Below, piece after piece: positions 38,101 through 45,847 of a DNA stretch of 64,000 nucleotides. The stretch lies in the NCBI RefSeq assembly GCF_003269275.1, contig NZ_QLTS01000001.1:714768-778767 (forward strand), written 5' to 3'. A program made the position numbers and the translations under genes. Below the pieces are notes generated by a model. It was given only the letters and a program-made list of their open reading frames with translations, made no database searches and was not told where the DNA came from. Origin of the DNA: Phascolarctobacterium faecium DSM 14760. Its GTDB lineage: Bacteria > Bacillota > Negativicutes > Acidaminococcales > Acidaminococcaceae. Numbering within the stretch: position 1 is the first letter of the stretch; the number at the start of each line of letters is the position of its first letter.

Positions 38101-40439
38101 CTGTGACCGGCAACTTCAATAAATCCGTTGATGCTGCTGGGATTGGCGCTTGTTACTTCGTTGAGGATGATTTTGGCCGGACGCAGCCCTAACCGATAGT
38201 TGTAATCAACATAACCACCCAGCTGGGTATTTACATATTCTGTGGCATTATTTAAAATAAGCCCGCTTTTATTGACGTCAAACCATGTATATAAGTTACG
38301 CGAAACGCCGTCACTGTTAGCGGATGCGATTTGAACGATATCAATGCCACTGTTGGTTTTCTCAACGATCGGCTTATATTCTGTTGCGGCATTTTTATCG
38401 GCTTCTATTTTTACAAAATCTGAAGCTGCAGCTTTGTCAGTGCTGACACCGGTATCCGGAGCCGTAAATTGCGGTATTTTATCGGGCTGCTCGGGCGGGA
38501 TATCAACAACATTACTGCCGGTAAGCGTGCCCTCGTTAGTAAAATTATCCGGCAGATCGACATTTTTCTGTGCAGAAATCCGTCCTGTAGTCTGGTTGGC
38601 AGCGCTGCCGGCAGTAAAGATGATATCATTTTGAGCTAAAAGTACGCCTGCGTTATCGATCACGCCTGCAATAACACTGATATCGCCGCCGGCGCGCAAA
38701 ACAGCATTTTTCGCCAGGGTAAGGCTGCCGTTATCAGTATTCGTAATGTCAAGATCGGTACCGGCATCAATGGTGCCGGTCAAAGAATTTTGTTTGCTGC
38801 TTAGAGAAAAAGCCTGCCTGGCTTTCAGAAACCCGCCATCGTTCTTTAAATTATCTGCTGTTATCGTCAGATTTCCGTTTTGGGCAGAGATAGTACTGTT
38901 TTCGTTGCTGATATCTGCAGCAGTCACTTCTGCTGCCTGTGAAGACAGAATGATACTGTTACCTGCGTTAACGATTTCCTGCGCAGTAAGTTTCAGGTCG
39001 CCCGATGTACGCAGTATACTGTTTTGTCCGCTGCCGGCTGCTGTATTGCTTAAAGTACCGCTAAGAACAACAGTTGTCACTCCCGTACCGCTTTGGTCGA
39101 TACTGCCCTGATTGATCACATCTTTACCGCTGACTGTGATTGAGGCAGCACTGACAGAACCGCTATTTGTAAAGAGTCCGGCTGTAGTCGTTAAACTGCC
39201 TTCACTGCTGACAGCTCCGGCATTAGTGATAGTATCGGCAGCTGTCAAAGTCATTTTTGCTGCGGCATTAACAACAGGTTCCGGCTCCGCTCCATCGTCT
39301 GTTGCGCTGGTTGGTCTGTAGATGCCGGCTGTAAGCTGTTTATCTGCAATAATGTTTTTAGCGTTTGCTGTAAAATCAACTCCGGCAGTTACATCATCAG
39401 CAAATTCTATGGTATCTGAACTTTGCAGCTCAATATTTTTCTGAGCTGTAACCCTGCTGAGGACACTGCTTTCTCCGTTTTCTGTTTCTACGCTTTGGAT
39501 AAAGGTTATTCTGCCATTGACATTAAGCAAAATACTGCCGGCTTCGCCGACAGCTTCCATAACGCCTGCATTTTTTACGCCGACACCGTTTTCTGTACCC
39601 ACCATCGTTATTCTGCCGGCATACATACCGCCCAAAGCAGAAACATCAAGCGCCAGGGCTGGTTTTGCTGTTGCTGCTGACATCTGCTCTGCTTGCAGAT
39701 CGCTGTAGTCTACTTTGTTGGCACCGGTAACTACATTCAGTTCTTCGGCCTGCAAGGTTCCGTTTATTTTTACAGCCCGGCTGATCAGGTCAATTCGCGG
39801 CGTAGTACTGCTACCGTTAATAAAACCTGTTTCTGCACCAGCGGTATCTGTTTCAATTCTATCAGCAAAAGTGATTTCGGAAGCATTGTTAACTGTAAAT
39901 CCTTCTAAATTTCCGGCAGCATCAATAGTGGGCACGCCAGTCGTCAAAACTACCCTGTTAGTATTGATAAAGCCTACTCCGGCGGCATTGATGCCGTTGG
40001 GATTGGCTATGATAAGGCTGGCCTGTTGTCCGGCAATCTCCAACATACCGTTTAACTCCGATAACTTACTGCCTGTAACTTCGTTCAGAATGATACCAGC
40101 CGGGCCGTTTGTAAGATTGCTGTTACCGCTTATGTTACCTGCCAGTTGTGTATTTATCGCATTTTGACTGTTATTAAAAACAATGCCTTCCTTACCTACC
40201 TGCAGGTCGCTAAACTTGTTGTGCGACAGTCCGCCCGGCCCTTGTGGATTATTTATATTGACGACAACTGTACCGACAATATTCTGTGAATTTACCTGCT
40301 GTCCTGCAGCAGGTGCAGACACTGTAGTATTAGTATTGGCAAAAACAACCGTGCTGAAATAAGGCTGTGACGAAAAACTTAACAAAAGCAGTGAAGCAGT
40401 GATTTTTTTTGCCAGTTCTTTTCTTCTATAGTTACTCAT
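32151..40439 (-). CDS. Large TpsA exoprotein (filamentous haemagglutinin / CdiA-like)
   Basis: 2762 residues. Signal peptide 1-34 (VVFA cut site), TPS secretion domain about 35-300 (GPAGIILNEVTGSKLSELNG, IIANPNGINAAGVGFINTNR), then a second TPS-like domain about 705-930 (PAKIILNEVTSANPSSINGF, VIANANGIVVDNGGFINTSH). Residues about 930-2450 are haemagglutinin repeats (GSVNVEAGKDVSISASDVLAG). Residues about 2470-2541 resemble a pre-toxin region (LEQKAMLNIAAGALTSYFAS, ASAASKLAKL). The last about 210 residues are encoded by AT-rich DNA and include hydrophobic stretches (LGIYNVVKYLPDVFSTGVQV), a candidate toxin tip. The transporter gene lies 17 bases upstream. Adhesin or contact-dependent inhibition are both possible; the overlapping small membrane gene favours the latter. 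Frame is open throughout. Confidence 0.93.
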   Translation of the reverse strand: MSNYRRKELAKKITASLLLLSFSSQPYFSTVVFANTNTTVSAPAAGQQVNSQNIVGTVVVNINNPQGPGGLSHNKFSDLQVGKEGIVFNNSQNAINTQLAGNISGNSNLTNGPAGIILNEVTGSKLSELNGMLEIAGQQASLIIANPNGINAAGVGFINTNRVVLTTGVPTIDAAGNLEGFTVNNASEITFADRIETDTAGAETGFINGSSTTPRIDLISRAVKINGTLQAEELNVVTGANKVDYSDLQAEQMSAATAKPALALDVSALGGMYAGRITMVGTENGVGVKNAGVMEAVGEAGSILLNVNGRITFIQSVETENGESSVLSRVTAQKNIELQSSDTIEFADDVTAGVDFTANAKNIIADKQLTAGIYRPTSATDDGAEPEPVVNAAAKMTLTAADTITNAGAVSSEGSLTTTAGLFTNSGSVSAASITVSGKDVINQGSIDQSGTGVTTVVLSGTLSNTAAGSGQNSILRTSGDLKLTAQEIVNAGNSIILSSQAAEVTAADISNENSTISAQNGNLTITADNLKNDGGFLKARQAFSLSSKQNSLTGTIDAGTDLDITNTDNGSLTLAKNAVLRAGGDISVIAGVIDNAGVLLAQNDIIFTAGSAANQTTGRISAQKNVDLPDNFTNEGTLTGSNVVDIPPEQPDKIPQFTAPDTGVSTDKAAASDFVKIEADKNAATEYKPIVEKTNSGIDIVQIASANSDGVSRNLYTWFDVNKSGLILNNATEYVNTQLGGYVDYNYRLGLRPAKIILNEVTSANPSSINGFIEVAGHRAGVVIANANGIVVDNGGFINTSHAVFTTGKPVMNGGLDAYQVNGGSVIITGKGLDAKTTDRLDIVSADAAVTAGVWGGDEINVVTGHNSVDAQNLQTQKLNNSTAGMDNTIDIASVGGMYAGKITLVANDTDAGIKNFGNINASGSGITLASDGKLAQHGRLAAQKGSVSITAGGDIYNSQQILAGTDLQLQTKGDLLSTGTIGSETGIINLTAARDFTQTGSVRLEKGALNINVGSDLYQYGNISVQQGGTLLAVQGNSGQYGTISSEGDFTFDTKGTLRQHGQIAVTDGNADFTAGSAFRQYGDIILANGSGTVSSGGDALQAGKLVAQKGSIAVTAANDLKNTGTISAAAKLDINTVKDITQIQGVMIGGNGTVVNANNLTNNGGVIFSGADIDLTIKNKLQNLNSASVYARGDVTIGSGTGKTAELLNQSSTIRGDKNVHIAAGSLTNEKREFITGWDVTETDHDIALPGFSLSGKYYNARRYFHRVVQDGTIYLDSPAAYILSGADMTIDADTVDNEYSFITAGHDLDLAAASLTNIGYKNIKRTTETGTDVKYWKYKKHRRWHRHCHYVYGQDRSPYYLHTRELIDGGADSVISAGGNNTTTVGTTTVNRTIDAQYEDLTVTYTPTAQNPAGIEPSVSVPQISDLTSKNPLLKPADSTAGYLIEMDPRFTNYKNFLSSDYLFERISRDPQKVMKRLGDGFTEQQLIRDQILNLTGKQYLAGFTSDEEQFKELMNNAAIAADKFDLTVGVALTAEQMANLTTDIVWMVEQEVNGQNVLVPVVYLASVRKGELKPDGALLAGGNIHLVTGDTLTNTGSIVASDRSDITAGSINNLGGTVKAGKELALTGKQDIINAGGTISGTNISLEAGNNIVNETTTSDVQYRELHQVTVDQVGSITASGDLKLKAGQNVELKGSVTAADGNTSITAGNKIDISSIATGDRVAVVGTDRDKRININNNSALVGGKNVQLQAGGDLALTGSHVTATDSITAEAGGSIELKAVKDRKMEDAEIGHRGGFYYNRVMTDDEKVQGSSMSAGGDISLQSGRDINIISSNIASEQGKITADAAGSVNLNTMTEHHESIFEEHKKKIGFLSSKTTDIYDAKAADYNVGSNISGDSVDLTSGKDTNITASNVVADNDVNITAGGNVNIIAAEDTSSSTYKKQVKKSGLLSGGGLGFTIGKEKRKDQYDNQNFEQAGSTVGSIKGSVNVEAGKDVSISASDVLAGKDINLTGQNVTIESADNTYNAQEKHEYKKTGITVSLGGQTVEAVQKITDPIQRATEVKDEKLKALYELNTLHDLQKNVNNISNTLDNIDAKDESAAFKISIGIGSASSKSKLESEVTVAKGSNVAAGGDITVTATEKDINIKGSNVSGENVTLDAKENINITSSENSTNNEFDASNKSFGASVDFGVSGIIGGGINYGKGSSTVDSDGTTHTNANITANKDLTITSGEDVNIKGGKVSGDKVTAEIGGNLNVESQQDTDNYTAKDKNFGIDIGIDKKPQGSGIAFGKDTTDTDSKYSSVTDQSGIYAGEGGFDITVDKNTGLKGGIIDSDATPDKNKLTTGTLTWEDVDNKAEYSSKSDGFSGSISQNKDKNGKVHTNTVGGPETGVEVSDEDSSTTKSGVAEGTIEITDKENQKQNIEDLNRDTKNTLNSLGKIFDEQEVQERREMANLFSQMAHSVIGDMTLKLTLEQKAMLNIAAGALTSYFASGDFLSGAAGVATTEALQNILRDVKDPTVKQLIVSIAASAASKLAKLNSHNSVASALDVEKFNHLTHEQQENFVRDFGKAENQEDKVKVIEAYYKMSLDNIKNDPKAAEDMEKAFMNALSTLTKFDDSGVSFVVDPAKGLHQNLEDAKAFLGIYNVVKYLPDVFSTGVQVVAGQVVGPIKVVRGIVEYGNVPFEIYDNYNNRIDDASFLLNSGIDLTKAVVFHIVGNKLENNVPPIISIPVETGYITLVNSYASNMKDWNGMGD
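34317..34500. repeat. 184-bp near-identical direct repeat, copy 2 (in large exoprotein)
   Basis: Partner of 31403-31586; encodes residues about 1980-2041 of the exoprotein (AGSTVGSIKGSVNVEAGKD to EKHEYKK). Such a tract could support homologous exchange between the main gene and the orphan module. Confidence 0.85.
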
Positions 40440-40456
40440 TATTTACCCTTCTTTGC

Positions 40457-42166
40457 TCAAAATTGGTAGTACACCTGAAATCCTAAAGCTGTTTTCGATG
40501 TTTTAAAGCCTTCAGGTTTATAGATCGGCGTACCGATAAATGCGTCATACTGCAGGCCTTTAAGCAAATTGCCCCTGATGCCGAAAACGGCTCCTGCCAG
40601 ATTTTTCCCAAGCAGATATTCGTCTGAAGGTCCCCAAACATGTCCCAAATCCAGTCCAAGATAAGGCTCCAAACTCAGTTCAGGTATCGCAACACTCAGC
40701 TCATTGCGAATAATTATCCCATTTTCTGCAGAAAGAGTTTGCTCTCCATCAAATCCCCGCACCGTATAACGTCCGCCAATGCTGAACTGGTCTGCACCAT
40801 ACAGAACATCGGTCGTATACTGACCGCGGAGGTTAAAAGTATACCGCCCCTGTACCTTGCCCAATTTTACAGGCGCAGCAATATTCAGATTCAAACCATA
40901 TAAACTGTAGCGTGTAGTAGCAGTGCCTTCAACCTGATCTGTCAAACCCGGTTCCGCCTGCCACCATGGCATACCCTTTTGATAATATAGCAGCATATCT
41001 ATCGTGCTTGATCCCCAATACTGCCTGTGCAGCAGGCCGAGCTGATAAGCAGTGGTTTCCTGACGCTGCACTTCTATTTCCGTATCATTGATAAAGCTGT
41101 GACGTTTACGTTTGATAAGTTTAAATTGTCCCTGCGTCTTACGGGTCCGGTCACGGTATAAAAGCTTCTGTACACTGATTTCCATTCCATCTGTCTGACC
41201 GCTCGACAGGAATGGCACAATACTGGGAACAGTTTGATAAAAGCGGTTACGATATTTACTGACACTGAAAGTATAGTCTTTATATGGAAGCGAATAAGAA
41301 AAATAATAATTTTTAGTACCATAGGCACTGTCATTGCCCTCTGCGTCTTTGGTATAGCTATAACTCATAATATCATTCAATCCAGTTGGGTTATATAAGG
41401 CAATATTAGCAGTAGCCTGCAATCTGCCAGTACTTTCAGTACCTGAATCATCTATGGATAATCCAACAGTCCACGGTTTATCGCCACGCTTGACATCTAT
41501 CACAACATCACTTTCACCAGGATTAGTTCCCGGAACCAGTTGCATGGTAACATCCTGATTGGGTACACGTTTCATTTGCTCCAGTCCCTGCTCCAAATCA
41601 CGGATATTTAATAGTTTACCGGGACCGGCAGGAAATGCGTTGCGCCAGGTACCCCATGTATCCTGTGCGAAACGGATATCATGTATAGTACCCGGAATAA
41701 TAATAAATTTTAATGTACCAAGAGATAAGTCCTGTTCGGGAATAACTACTCTGCTTGTAACATAACCCTTATCAATGATGCTTTCGGATAACAGTTTTGC
41801 TAAAATATTTATTCCTTCAACACCAATACGATGATGCTCGTACTGTTTTAATACTTGATTCGTCCAGTTAAAACTGGCTTTATATTTTTTATTTGCACAT
41901 TCTATTTCTATCTTTCTGATCAAAAAGCTTACTTTTTCTTTTGGTAACTGTACTGCTTCCGCTGTTTCCGTCTGTGGAGCCAAATTTACGTTAGGCGCGT
42001 TAATGCGCTCACGTTCTTCCCTGGCCTGCCTTTTGGCACTTTGCTGCTGTTCGATCTGATCTATCCGGCTTTGCTGTGAGAGCATATCTGCCGGTGCTGC
42101 CTGTACCTGAACAGCGTTGCAGCTCAAAATTAAAACAATCCCCGTTTTTACTAAAACTTGTTTCAT
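40457..42166 (-). CDS. TpsB outer-membrane transporter (FhaC/ShlB/CdiB family)
   Basis: 569 residues from ATG 42166, with AAGGAAG 8 bases upstream. Signal peptide (1-23, VQVQA), a Gln/Arg-rich periplasmic segment, two POTRA-like repeats (about 75-225), and a beta-barrel with the conserved loop-6 motif YTVRGFDGEQT and C-terminal FQVYYQF with terminal Phe. It exports the TpsA protein encoded directly downstream in the same operon. Confidence 0.94.
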   Translation of the reverse strand: MKQVLVKTGIVLILSCNAVQVQAAPADMLSQQSRIDQIEQQQSAKRQAREERERINAPNVNLAPQTETAEAVQLPKEKVSFLIRKIEIECANKKYKASFNWTNQVLKQYEHHRIGVEGINILAKLLSESIIDKGYVTSRVVIPEQDLSLGTLKFIIIPGTIHDIRFAQDTWGTWRNAFPAGPGKLLNIRDLEQGLEQMKRVPNQDVTMQLVPGTNPGESDVVIDVKRGDKPWTVGLSIDDSGTESTGRLQATANIALYNPTGLNDIMSYSYTKDAEGNDSAYGTKNYYFSYSLPYKDYTFSVSKYRNRFYQTVPSIVPFLSSGQTDGMEISVQKLLYRDRTRKTQGQFKLIKRKRHSFINDTEIEVQRQETTAYQLGLLHRQYWGSSTIDMLLYYQKGMPWWQAEPGLTDQVEGTATTRYSLYGLNLNIAAPVKLGKVQGRYTFNLRGQYTTDVLYGADQFSIGGRYTVRGFDGEQTLSAENGIIIRNELSVAIPELSLEPYLGLDLGHVWGPSDEYLLGKNLAGAVFGIRGNLLKGLQYDAFIGTPIYKPEGFKTSKTALGFQVYYQF

Positions 42167-42221
42167 CAAATTTGCTTCCTTTATTTTATTTCATTTATTT
42201 TAGTTTAATAATTTGTAACTT

Positions 42222-42250
42222 TATATAATTAATTATACTCTTGCTGTCAA
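42222..42250 (-). promoter_or_regulatory. Promoter of the two-partner secretion operon
   Basis: Minus-strand TTGACA (42250-42245), 17-base spacer, TATATA (42227-42222), then about 55 bases of AT-rich leader before the tpsB ATG. The rest of the gap to 42437 is AT-rich without a gene. Confidence 0.65.
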
Positions 42251-42386
42251 GATTTCCTTATAATATAATTTTTTATTTGTTTTCGTTTGTATTAAGTATA
42301 TTAACTATTCTAAAAAAATTTTGTATCAAACATAAATTTTCTCGTTTTTGTATAAAATTCGCTTATCAAAAAAGTGGCAAAAAAAA

Positions 42387-42414
42387 AAGACTGACCTGAA
42401 AACAGATCAGTCTT
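42387..42414 (-). terminator. Terminator of the MacAB-like operon
   Basis: AAGACTGAYCTG and CAGRTCAGTCTT around a TTTT loop, followed by a run of T on the minus strand; 23 bases past the small membrane gene stop. Confidence 0.9.
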
Positions 42415-42437
42415 CTATATCAATTTCAGTTAGAAAT

Positions 42438-42638
42438 TTAGAAAAAAACTTTCAGCAGATACTGAACGCCAATAATGATGGCAACTAAAAGCAGCAGTGC
42501 TTTAGTACGGTCTTTTAAATCAAAAACAGTTTTAGGCCTTCTTAGATAATCTAAGAAGGCCTGCATTTTTTCGTGACAGGTTACTTTTTTAGTGATATTT
42601 TGCTTAACTTCATGCTCACTGCAATAATTTTTACTCAT
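42438..42638 (-). CDS. Small single-helix membrane protein after MacB-like permease
   Basis: 66 residues. The ATG at 42638 overlaps the permease stop (ATGAGTAA, 8 bases). The N-terminal half is polar with Cys and His residues (NYCSEHEVKQ, VTCHEKMQAF); the C-terminal half has one hydrophobic helix (ALLLLVAIIIGVQYLLKVFF). No family recognised. The tight overlap and shared terminator suggest an accessory protein of the exporter. Confidence 0.6.
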   Translation of the reverse strand: MSKNYCSEHEVKQNITKKVTCHEKMQAFLDYLRRPKTVFDLKDRTKALLLLVAIIIGVQYLLKVFF

Positions 42639-43845
42639 AGCGCAACGCCTCGATAGGATCTAAAAGTGCAGCTTTACGTGCAGGATAGATGCCGAAGAAC
42701 AAACCAATGCCAACGGAGAATACCACCGCAATGATAATAGTCGGTATGGAGATCACCGTTTGCCAGCCGGCAAAATAGCTGATGGCATAGGAGGAACCGA
42801 TACCTAAAATCACACCCAGTGTACCGCCGACAACGCCGATCACCATAGCTTCGATCAGAAACTGCAGCAGAATATTGTTGTAAGTCGCTCCAAGTGCTTT
42901 ACGGATACCTATTTCCCGTGTCCGTTCGGTAACAGAAACCAGCATGATATTCATAATACCGATACCGCCGACAAGCAGGCTGATAGCAGCTATGCAGCCT
43001 AACAGCAGGGTAATGGTATTAGCAGTTTCCATCATTGTTTCCATCAAAGCTGCCAAATTACGTACGGTGAAGTCATCATCGTCGCCTGCTTTGATTTTGT
43101 GCCGCTGGCGCAGCAGCTGTTCTACTTCGCCCTGCACCTGGTCGATAACATTTTCATTTTCGGCCTGGATCGTGATCCTGTTTATATGGGTAATACCCAT
43201 CATGCGGTTTTGCGCCGTTGTCAGCGGTATGTATACCACGTCATCCTGATCCTGACCGCCAGCCGATTGACCTTTGGCTTCCAGGACACCGATTACCTGA
43301 AACGGTGCTTTATTGATACGCAGAGTTTTGCCAACAGCATCGCCTTCGGGGAACAGATTATCGACAATCGTCTGTCCGATAACACAAACTCTGGCTCTGC
43401 TGCTGAGATCACGTTCAGTCATATTACGGCCTTCAGCTAATTTATAGCTGCGGATATCCAATACATTAGGTGTCGTTCCTTCAACACTGGCAGTCCAGTT
43501 TTGGTTGCCGACAACTAATTGATAAGATGAAGAAACAGCCGGGGCAATATAAGCAATGCCTTCGATCTGTTTTTCGATGGCGTAAGCATCTTCCGCCGTC
43601 AGACGCGCACCCTGACCGGCTGCCAAGCGTGCGCCGCTGGCGGTACGTCCGCCGGACATAACGATAAGCAGGTTACTGCCCAGACTGGAAATGTTGTTTT
43701 TGACCTGTTCCTTAACGCCAAAGCCCAAACTGACCATGGCAATAACAGCGCCGACACCGATAATTATTCCCAAAAGCGTCAGCAATGTACGCAGCTTATT
43801 GGAAATCATTCCGTCAATGGCCATTTTGATAGATTCGTTAAACAT
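42631..43845 (-). CDS. MacB-like ABC transporter permease
   Basis: 404 residues from ATG 43845, which overlaps the ATPase stop by 8 bases. One membrane helix near the N terminus (SNKLRTLLTLLGIIIGVGAVIAM), a periplasmic MacB-type core domain (about 50-280), then three helices near the C terminus including VGGIGIMNIMLVSVTERTREIGIRKALGAT. The ATPase is a separate protein, unlike the fused E. coli MacB. Members export peptides, macrolides or lipoproteins by mechanotransmission. Confidence 0.92.
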   Translation of the reverse strand: MFNESIKMAIDGMISNKLRTLLTLLGIIIGVGAVIAMVSLGFGVKEQVKNNISSLGSNLLIVMSGGRTASGARLAAGQGARLTAEDAYAIEKQIEGIAYIAPAVSSSYQLVVGNQNWTASVEGTTPNVLDIRSYKLAEGRNMTERDLSSRARVCVIGQTIVDNLFPEGDAVGKTLRINKAPFQVIGVLEAKGQSAGGQDQDDVVYIPLTTAQNRMMGITHINRITIQAENENVIDQVQGEVEQLLRQRHKIKAGDDDDFTVRNLAALMETMMETANTITLLLGCIAAISLLVGGIGIMNIMLVSVTERTREIGIRKALGATYNNILLQFLIEAMVIGVVGGTLGVILGIGSSYAISYFAGWQTVISIPTIIIAVVFSVGIGLFFGIYPARKAALLDPIEALRYE

Positions 43846-44533
43846 GGTCAGCCCTCCATTCGTCGCTGACCAGCTTACCGTCACGCATAGTTAAAATCCG
43901 TTTGGTCTGCTCGGCGATATCCGGCTCATGTGTGACCATGACTACCGTCTTGCCATTATCATTCATTTTTTTAAAGATATCCATAATTTCATAGCTGGAT
44001 TTGGTATCAAGATTACCGGTAGGTTCGTCCGCCATAATAATGGCCGGGTCATTGATCAGTGCGCGTGCAATAGCCACACGCTGACGCTGACCGCCTGACA
44101 TTTCCGTTGGATTATGGTCGATCCTGTCACCCAGCCCAACTGCTTCCAAAGCTGTTTTAGCCCGTTCCAGCCTTTCCTCTTCGCCAATACCGGCATAAAC
44201 TAAAGGCAAAGCTACATTTAATTGTGCTGACAGTTTCGGCAGCAGATTAAAGTTCTGGAAAACAAAGCCGATTTTAGCATTGCGCGTACGCGCCAGTTCA
44301 TCGTCACTATAGCCGGCGACTTCTTTGCCATCCAGATAATATTGTCCGGAGGTTGGTCTGTCCAGGCAGCCCAGAATATTCATCATTGTTGATTTACCAC
44401 TGCCGGACGGTCCCATAATAGAAGTAAATTCACCGACACCGATTTCTACGCTGACGTGATCGAGCGCATGGACTACGGCATCGCCCATAACATATGTTTT
44501 CATAATATCTTCAAGCCTGATTACAGCAGTCAT
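43838..44533 (-). CDS. MacB/LolD-type ABC transporter ATPase
   Basis: 231 residues starting at ATG 44533, 7 bases after AGGAGC. Walker A GPSGSGKSTMMNILG, Q-loop FVFQNFNLLP, signature MSGGQRQRVAIARALIND, Walker B IIMADEPTGNLD and the His switch VTHEPDIAEQ are present. It drives the permease encoded by the next gene. Confidence 0.95.
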   Translation of the reverse strand: MTAVIRLEDIMKTYVMGDAVVHALDHVSVEIGVGEFTSIMGPSGSGKSTMMNILGCLDRPTSGQYYLDGKEVAGYSDDELARTRNAKIGFVFQNFNLLPKLSAQLNVALPLVYAGIGEEERLERAKTALEAVGLGDRIDHNPTEMSGGQRQRVAIARALINDPAIIMADEPTGNLDTKSSYEIMDIFKKMNDNGKTVVMVTHEPDIAEQTKRILTMRDGKLVSDEWRADHV

Positions 44534-44555
44534 ATGCGCAGCTCCTTTCATTTTA

Positions 44556-45635
44556 TCAGTGCATCGGAGGGCCACCCATGCGATTACTGTTAGTTTGCGT
44601 TGCTTTAGCGGCCTTGACCAAAATTTTATCGCCTTCTTTAAGTTCAGGGCTGCTGACTGCGACCTTATCGTCACCGCTCAGACCGACTTCAACATCTACG
44701 TTGCGGATCTCTTTTGTTGCTTCATTATAAACCTGTACATAACGGCTGCTGCCTTCAGTACGCAGGCAATTAGCCGGTACCATCAGTACACCGTCTGCTT
44801 CATTGACAATAATATTTGCGCGGGCTGTCATTGTTGGCAGCAATTTACCTTCCGAGTTGGCTACATCTACATAAACGGTGTAATAAATAACATTATTTTC
44901 GGTAACAGCTTTACGGGATACCAGTCTTACTATACCTTCAAATGTTCTGTCCGGATAGGAATCAACTGTAAAGTTTACTTTCTGCCCTACTTTTACCTGT
45001 CCGATATCAGATTCATCAACCATGGTTTCGATCTGCATATTATCCAGATTGGCAATAGACATGATGACCTGAGGTTCGGAAATACCAGAGCTGATCGTCT
45101 GACCAACGGGGGTAGGTTTGCCTATGACATAACCGGAAATCGGTGTAGTAATGACAGTATCATTAACATTAGAGGTAGCCTGGTCATAATTTGCTTTCGC
45201 AACTGTATAATCGGCTTCTGCCAGATCATAATCAGATTTTGAAATAGCTCCTTTGGCCAGCAGTGCACTGTAACGATTATAAGTCGCTAAAGCATTTTCC
45301 ATTTTGGCCTGCATTTGTGTTTGTGTTGCCGCCAGCGAAGTATCATCTAAACGTACCAGTACCTGTCCGGCATTGACATGATCGTTCTCTTCAACACAGA
45401 CTTCAACGATACGGCCGGTTATTTTGGAACTGATATCGACATTATCTACGGCACTTAAACTGCCGGTAGCTGATATGCTGTCCGATAAATGTCCATATTC
45501 AACGGTCGCCGTCCGCACCGTTTCTTTAACTTCGGTACTGCTTTTATAATAACCATAGCCAAAATAACCGATCGCTATCACAGCTATCAAAAATCCCAGC
45601 AGATACTTATTACGTTTTATCCATGCTAACATCAT
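44556..45635 (-). CDS. MacA-like periplasmic adaptor (membrane fusion protein)
   Basis: 359 residues. One N-terminal membrane anchor (about residues 10-28), split lipoyl domain (ISSKITGRIVEVCVEENDHV and VITTPISGYVIGKPTPVGQT), a helical hairpin (about 100-155) and beta-barrel domains. It would connect the MacB-like permease to an outer-membrane channel. It starts the operon, with its own promoter 59 bases upstream. ATG 45632 is an alternative start directly after the one chosen. Confidence 0.92.
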   Translation of the reverse strand: MMLAWIKRNKYLLGFLIAVIAIGYFGYGYYKSSTEVKETVRTATVEYGHLSDSISATGSLSAVDNVDISSKITGRIVEVCVEENDHVNAGQVLVRLDDTSLAATQTQMQAKMENALATYNRYSALLAKGAISKSDYDLAEADYTVAKANYDQATSNVNDTVITTPISGYVIGKPTPVGQTISSGISEPQVIMSIANLDNMQIETMVDESDIGQVKVGQKVNFTVDSYPDRTFEGIVRLVSRKAVTENNVIYYTVYVDVANSEGKLLPTMTARANIIVNEADGVLMVPANCLRTEGSSRYVQVYNEATKEIRNVDVEVGLSGDDKVAVSSPELKEGDKILVKAAKATQTNSNRMGGPPMH

Positions 45636-45693
45636 ACATCCCTCTTTACTTTCGTAAAATTAACAATTCTTATCAGCTCGTACTATGTTTAAA

Positions 45694-45722
45694 ATTATAA
45701 CTTATTCCATTCTTTTGGTCAA
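45694..45722 (-). promoter_or_regulatory. Promoter of the MacAB-like operon
   Basis: Minus-strand TTGACC (45722-45717), 17-base spacer, TATAAT (45699-45694). Confidence 0.8.
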
Positions 45723-45804
45723 AACCTATGATAACGAAATTCTGTGTTTTTTTAATGACATTTTTTGCAAAAAGTATGACAAAAAAGTGATTTCTAAAAA
45801 CAGA

Positions 45805-45837
45805 AAAAGCAGTCTGCGCTGGGCGCAGGCTGCTTTT
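45805..45837. terminator. Terminator after proA
   Basis: AAAAGCAGTCTGCGC and GCGCAGGCTGCTTTT with a TGG loop; A and T runs on both sides. It follows the proA stop by about 10 bases on the minus strand. Confidence 0.88.
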
Positions 45838-45847
45838 AGTTTAAAAA

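Noticed and set aside
32818-40167. Many plus-strand open frames of 60-212 codons across the exoprotein gene
   Set aside because: They are antisense to an intact 2762-codon gene, reflect its repetitive composition, and lack ribosome-binding sites and recognisable domains.
30767-40439. Repeated sequence that might be read as a CRISPR or tandem-repeat array
   Set aside because: Repeats are coding, irregular in length and diverged; they encode haemagglutinin beta-helix turns. No short, evenly spaced identical repeats are present.
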